Shown here piece after piece: positions 61,590-64,000 of a stretch of 64,000 nt of DNA. Where the stretch lies: contig KK106982.1 in NCBI GenBank assembly GCA_000611775.1, positions 4,906,996 through 4,970,995 of the forward strand, read 5' to 3'. Positions within the stretch are counted from its first letter, which is position 1. Each line of letters starts with the position of its first letter. The notes below the pieces were generated by a model. The model had not been told where the DNA came from and ran no database searches. It worked only from the letters and a program-made list of their open reading frames with translations. The position numbers and the translations under genes were made by a program. This stretch comes from Umbilicaria muhlenbergii (lineage: Eukaryota; Ascomycota; Lecanoromycetes; Umbilicariales; Umbilicariaceae).

Positions 61590-61723
61590 TGTTAAAGTCA
61601 TCATATATAATAATATAATAATACAACAGTATAACAGTATGACAGTATGTCATTATAACTCATTTATATGATGACTCAGTGAGTAACATCTTGATATTAA
61701 GTGAAAACTCTTTACAAGAAGAT
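61590..61723 (+). repeat. B1 3' LTR, interrupted by A3
   Basis: It starts TGTTAAAGTCATCATATAT, the reverse complement of the right part of other family B LTRs, and breaks off at 61723 where the A3 LTR begins. Confidence 0.78.
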
Positions 61724-62185
61724 TGTAACAGGTGGTGTTGTAATGATGAAGATAATATAATCATTCAATGAACTATGTTAATGTTCATCTAATCACAGCA
61801 CTTGGTTCAATGAACTACTGATCACATGTAGACTTGAATAGGCTGAAGGTTGCAGACTTATGAGATTACATTTGATATATGAGTTGAGCATGAGCTCCTA
61901 ACTATGAATCTACCTGTGATTATATAGAACTTTAAAAGACTCATGTGTAATTATACTGCTTGATGTGTGTAACTTCTCTGCTCAGGGTGCTCATGCTCTG
62001 AGCATCATGAGCAGTTGAGTGCTCAAGGTGCTGATGCTCTGAGCATCATGAGCAGTACCACATGTACGCCTACTGCACATATCAATCAAGTGCTCAGGGT
62101 GCTCATGCTTTAAGCATCATGAGCAGTACTACATGTACACCTGCTACATGTATCAATCAGGTACTGTTTAATGAAAGGTGTAACA
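61724..62185 (-). repeat. A3 3' LTR
   Basis: The copy is 462 bp, from TGTAACAGGTGG to AAAGGTGTAACA. It is longer than in A1 because the palindromic GCTCATGCT..AGCATCATGAGC block and a following CACATGTAC.CCT block are repeated (61980-62160). Confidence 0.9.
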
Positions 62186-62720
62186 TTAACTTCTCTCTCA
62201 ACATTTTCATCCTTAAAAACTCAACCTTCCTCATATCTTCATCTGATATCAGAAAGAAGAAGTCATCTACTTCTCATCATTTCTGTTTAACTGATTTAAT
62301 CACTGAAAATGAAAGAATTATCATGTGAACATGTGATCACTGCCTGACTGATAACAAGGAGTGCAAGATGTCAGATGATTATGATAAGTGTGACATCTGC
62401 ATTCAGCTGAGTATCTCTTGCAACTTGTTCATCTCTCTGAAGGAGATCAACAAGGTGAGTGTGAAGATTCATCATCTGAAAAAGGAAAAGAATGCTGTCA
62501 CAGCACAAAAGTGAGAAATAAGAGTGAAGAAAGAGAAGCTTCACAAACAAATCACTTTTCTGAGGAAGAAACAGTCAGACTTGATCTGTATTAAACTTCA
62601 AAACATTAAAGAGCTGAAGATGAATGAGTGCATGACTGCTGTAACTGCTGATTCTTTTAACAGGCCTTCTCTCAACTTCCTCATGTCTGAGGCTTTCAGT
62701 CTTAATGATGTGAACTGACT
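62062..62720 (+). pseudogene. Antisense Cys-cluster/coiled-coil frame of A3
   Basis: It has the same start context as A1 (MSSTTCTPA within the LTR), then a Lys/Ser-rich part, a Cys cluster near 62385-62430 (KCDICIQLSISCNL) and a coiled-coil-like stretch at 62524-62718 (EKLHKQITFLRKKQSDLI). Many of the differences from A1 keep the chemical type. The - strand open run at 62598-62792 is its shadow. Confidence 0.65.
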
Positions 62721-64000
62721 TTCTGCAGGTTTCTTTGCTGAAATTGACACAGTTTCACTGCACAATGAGTAAGATTTTCTTCTGATTTTCATGTGTTTCC
62801 TTCACTATCATATCCTTTTCATTTGATCAGATAATGTGACTCATCATTTATATCTTGCTGATCTAGGATTTCCTCTACCTTAAACTCAGCATCTTGACTT
62901 TTCAAGTCAATCTCTGATGAATTTCCTTGTATTGATGTTTCTGAGTCTGCTGATTCAAGTAGTGATACATGAAATACTGAATGTATTCACATAATGAGTG
63001 AAAGCTCAAGCTCATAGTTGATGCTTCTCTTAGTTTTAGCAATTTGAAAAGATCTCAACTTCATGTGATTTAATTTGTTGCTAGGTCACTTTGTCTTGAT
63101 ATTATGATATAAAAGGTATACTTTATCTCTCTCTTTGAAAGTAAGTCCTTTATCTCTCTTTTTATTATAATATATCACTGATCTTTTTAAGGTGAATTTA
63201 ATATTCCTCTGCAACATTTCATGCAGATTCTTAAGGTGATTCACTTGTACTCTTACTCATTGTGTTATCATTATTAGTTCCCTGACCTCATTCATAGTCA
63301 GGTTGAAATCATAATTGATGTAAAATAATGATACTTCAGTTGTCTCTGTTGCTGCTGAATTGTATATTAACTGAGCTATTGATAAGAGTTCTACTCAATT
63401 AGTTTGTTGATAATTAACATAACATTGTAGGTACTGTTTCATAATCTGATTAAGTCATTCAGTCTGCTCATCTGTTTGAGGATGATATGATGTTGATAAC
63501 TTGTGATGAATCCCTAGTTGATTCACTAATGATTTTTAGAACTTGAAGGTGAAGAGTTTATCTCTATCAAAGATTATCTCTTTCAGCAGTTCATGATTGA
63601 TTGTTATAATTCTTAAAAACATATATGTGAGTTCCTCTGCTGATGATGCTTCATTGTAAGATATGAAATATTCATACTTCATGAGTCTGTTCATGATGAT
63701 TAATATTGAGTCATAGACTGCTTTCATCAAGGGTTCCTTCAACTTTGATAATTTAATCACAAAGTTTAGTGTGATGCTTACTCATGATCTCAGTGATGTC
63801 CTTGATGACTTGAATAAATTATATGACTTATGTTGATCTGTTTTGCTTCTTCAGCAGATGTTGCACTTTTGAATGATCTTTTTAACTTTTTTCCTCATGT
63901 ATGAGAAGTAATATGTCCTTGTGAGTCATTCTATCATTTTGTTAATTCCCTGATGATCATGTGTTTTATTGAAATGACTCTCCTCTATTAACTTCTGTTG

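Larger units (their letters stand above)
1..61723 (+). mobile_element. B1: outermost Ty3/Gypsy (chromovirus-type) element, family B, split by three nested blocks
   Basis: Four + strand pieces (1-1151, 13818-16910, 40113-41089, 59318-61723) carry successive parts of one element: gag; end of gag plus RT and repeat array; integrase; chromodomain and 3' LTR. Two joins are exact. The ATAAT duplication closes around B2, with gag reading on from 1151 to 13818. The TCACA duplication closes around B3, with integrase-region sequence reading on from 41089 to 59318. The middle join (16910 to 40113) is inferred from the order of parts only. The 5' LTR lies mostly left of the window, and bases 1-30 look like its last part. 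The element is old and broken in very many places. That all four pieces belong to one copy is an inference. Confidence 0.65.
61724..64000 (-). mobile_element. A3: family A Gypsy element, 3' part, leaving the window
   Basis: The 3' LTR (61724-62185) is followed on the - strand by the chromodomain (about 62790-62890), post-integrase (about 62990-63260) and integrase (63300-64000, with MNRLMKYEYFISYNEASSAE in 63536-63760). It is colinear with A1. The rest lies right of the window. Broken in this part. Confidence 0.9.

Noticed and set aside
1-64000. tRNA, rRNA, organelle or bacterial origin
   Set aside because: No tRNA or rRNA pattern was seen. Introns, chromoviruses and the hAT point to nuclear eukaryotic DNA.

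Overview
The window is a dense nest of decayed mobile elements in an AT-rich, CpG-poor stretch of what looks like a filamentous fungal genome. The reasons are three families of Ty3/Gypsy elements with chromodomains, 5-bp target duplications, short (about 60 bp) introns with GT..AG ends, and a pervasive transition bias resembling repeat-induced point mutation (RIP). It could be a subtelomeric or pericentromeric block. I found no intact host gene, rRNA, tRNA or CRISPR array. Genus and species cannot be told from the sequence.

Layout. One outer Gypsy element of family B (B1, + strand) appears to run across almost the whole window in four pieces: 1-1151, 13818-16910, 40113-41089 and 59318-61723. 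Its order of parts is gag, RT, repeat array, integrase, chromodomain, 3' LTR. Three large blocks split it. Block 1 (1152-13817) is a second family B element on the - strand (B2), itself holding a family C element (C1, 4454-10697). Block 2 (16911-40112) is a foreign segment D with an SNF2-type helicase fossil. D was hit by two family A elements (A1 24173-31122, - strand; A2 31199-37679, + strand) and by a partial family C element (C2). It ends in a CpG-rich non-autonomous DNA element (39387-40112). Block 3 (41090-59317) is a third family B element (B3, - strand) holding C3 (42797-53800), which in turn holds a 7-kb hAT DNA transposon (44921-51934). A family A element (A3) cuts the 3' LTR of B1 at 61724 and leaves the window. 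Target duplications support most of these joins: ATAAT for B2, TCACA for B3, ATTTA for C3, TCAGC for A2, ATCTTGCT for the hAT, and transition-diverged pairs for A1 and C1.

The most striking content is in the hAT element. Besides a recognisable BED-finger/hAT transposase it carries, near its right end and on the other strand, a three-exon histone H3-like gene (50892-51613). This has a long Lys/Ala-rich N-terminal tail and a two-residue longer loop 1, features that recall centromeric H3 (CENP-A/CenH3). Several introns of the hAT share sequence with one another, as introner-like elements do, and one accessory gene holds tandem exon-intron units. The family A retroelements share an antisense Cys-cluster/coiled-coil reading frame next to the 3' LTR. 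The element at 39387-40112 still has plentiful CpG and (T)TGGGT tracts, so it probably arrived after the mutational decay.

All LTR elements are treated as fossils: every one in view is broken many times.
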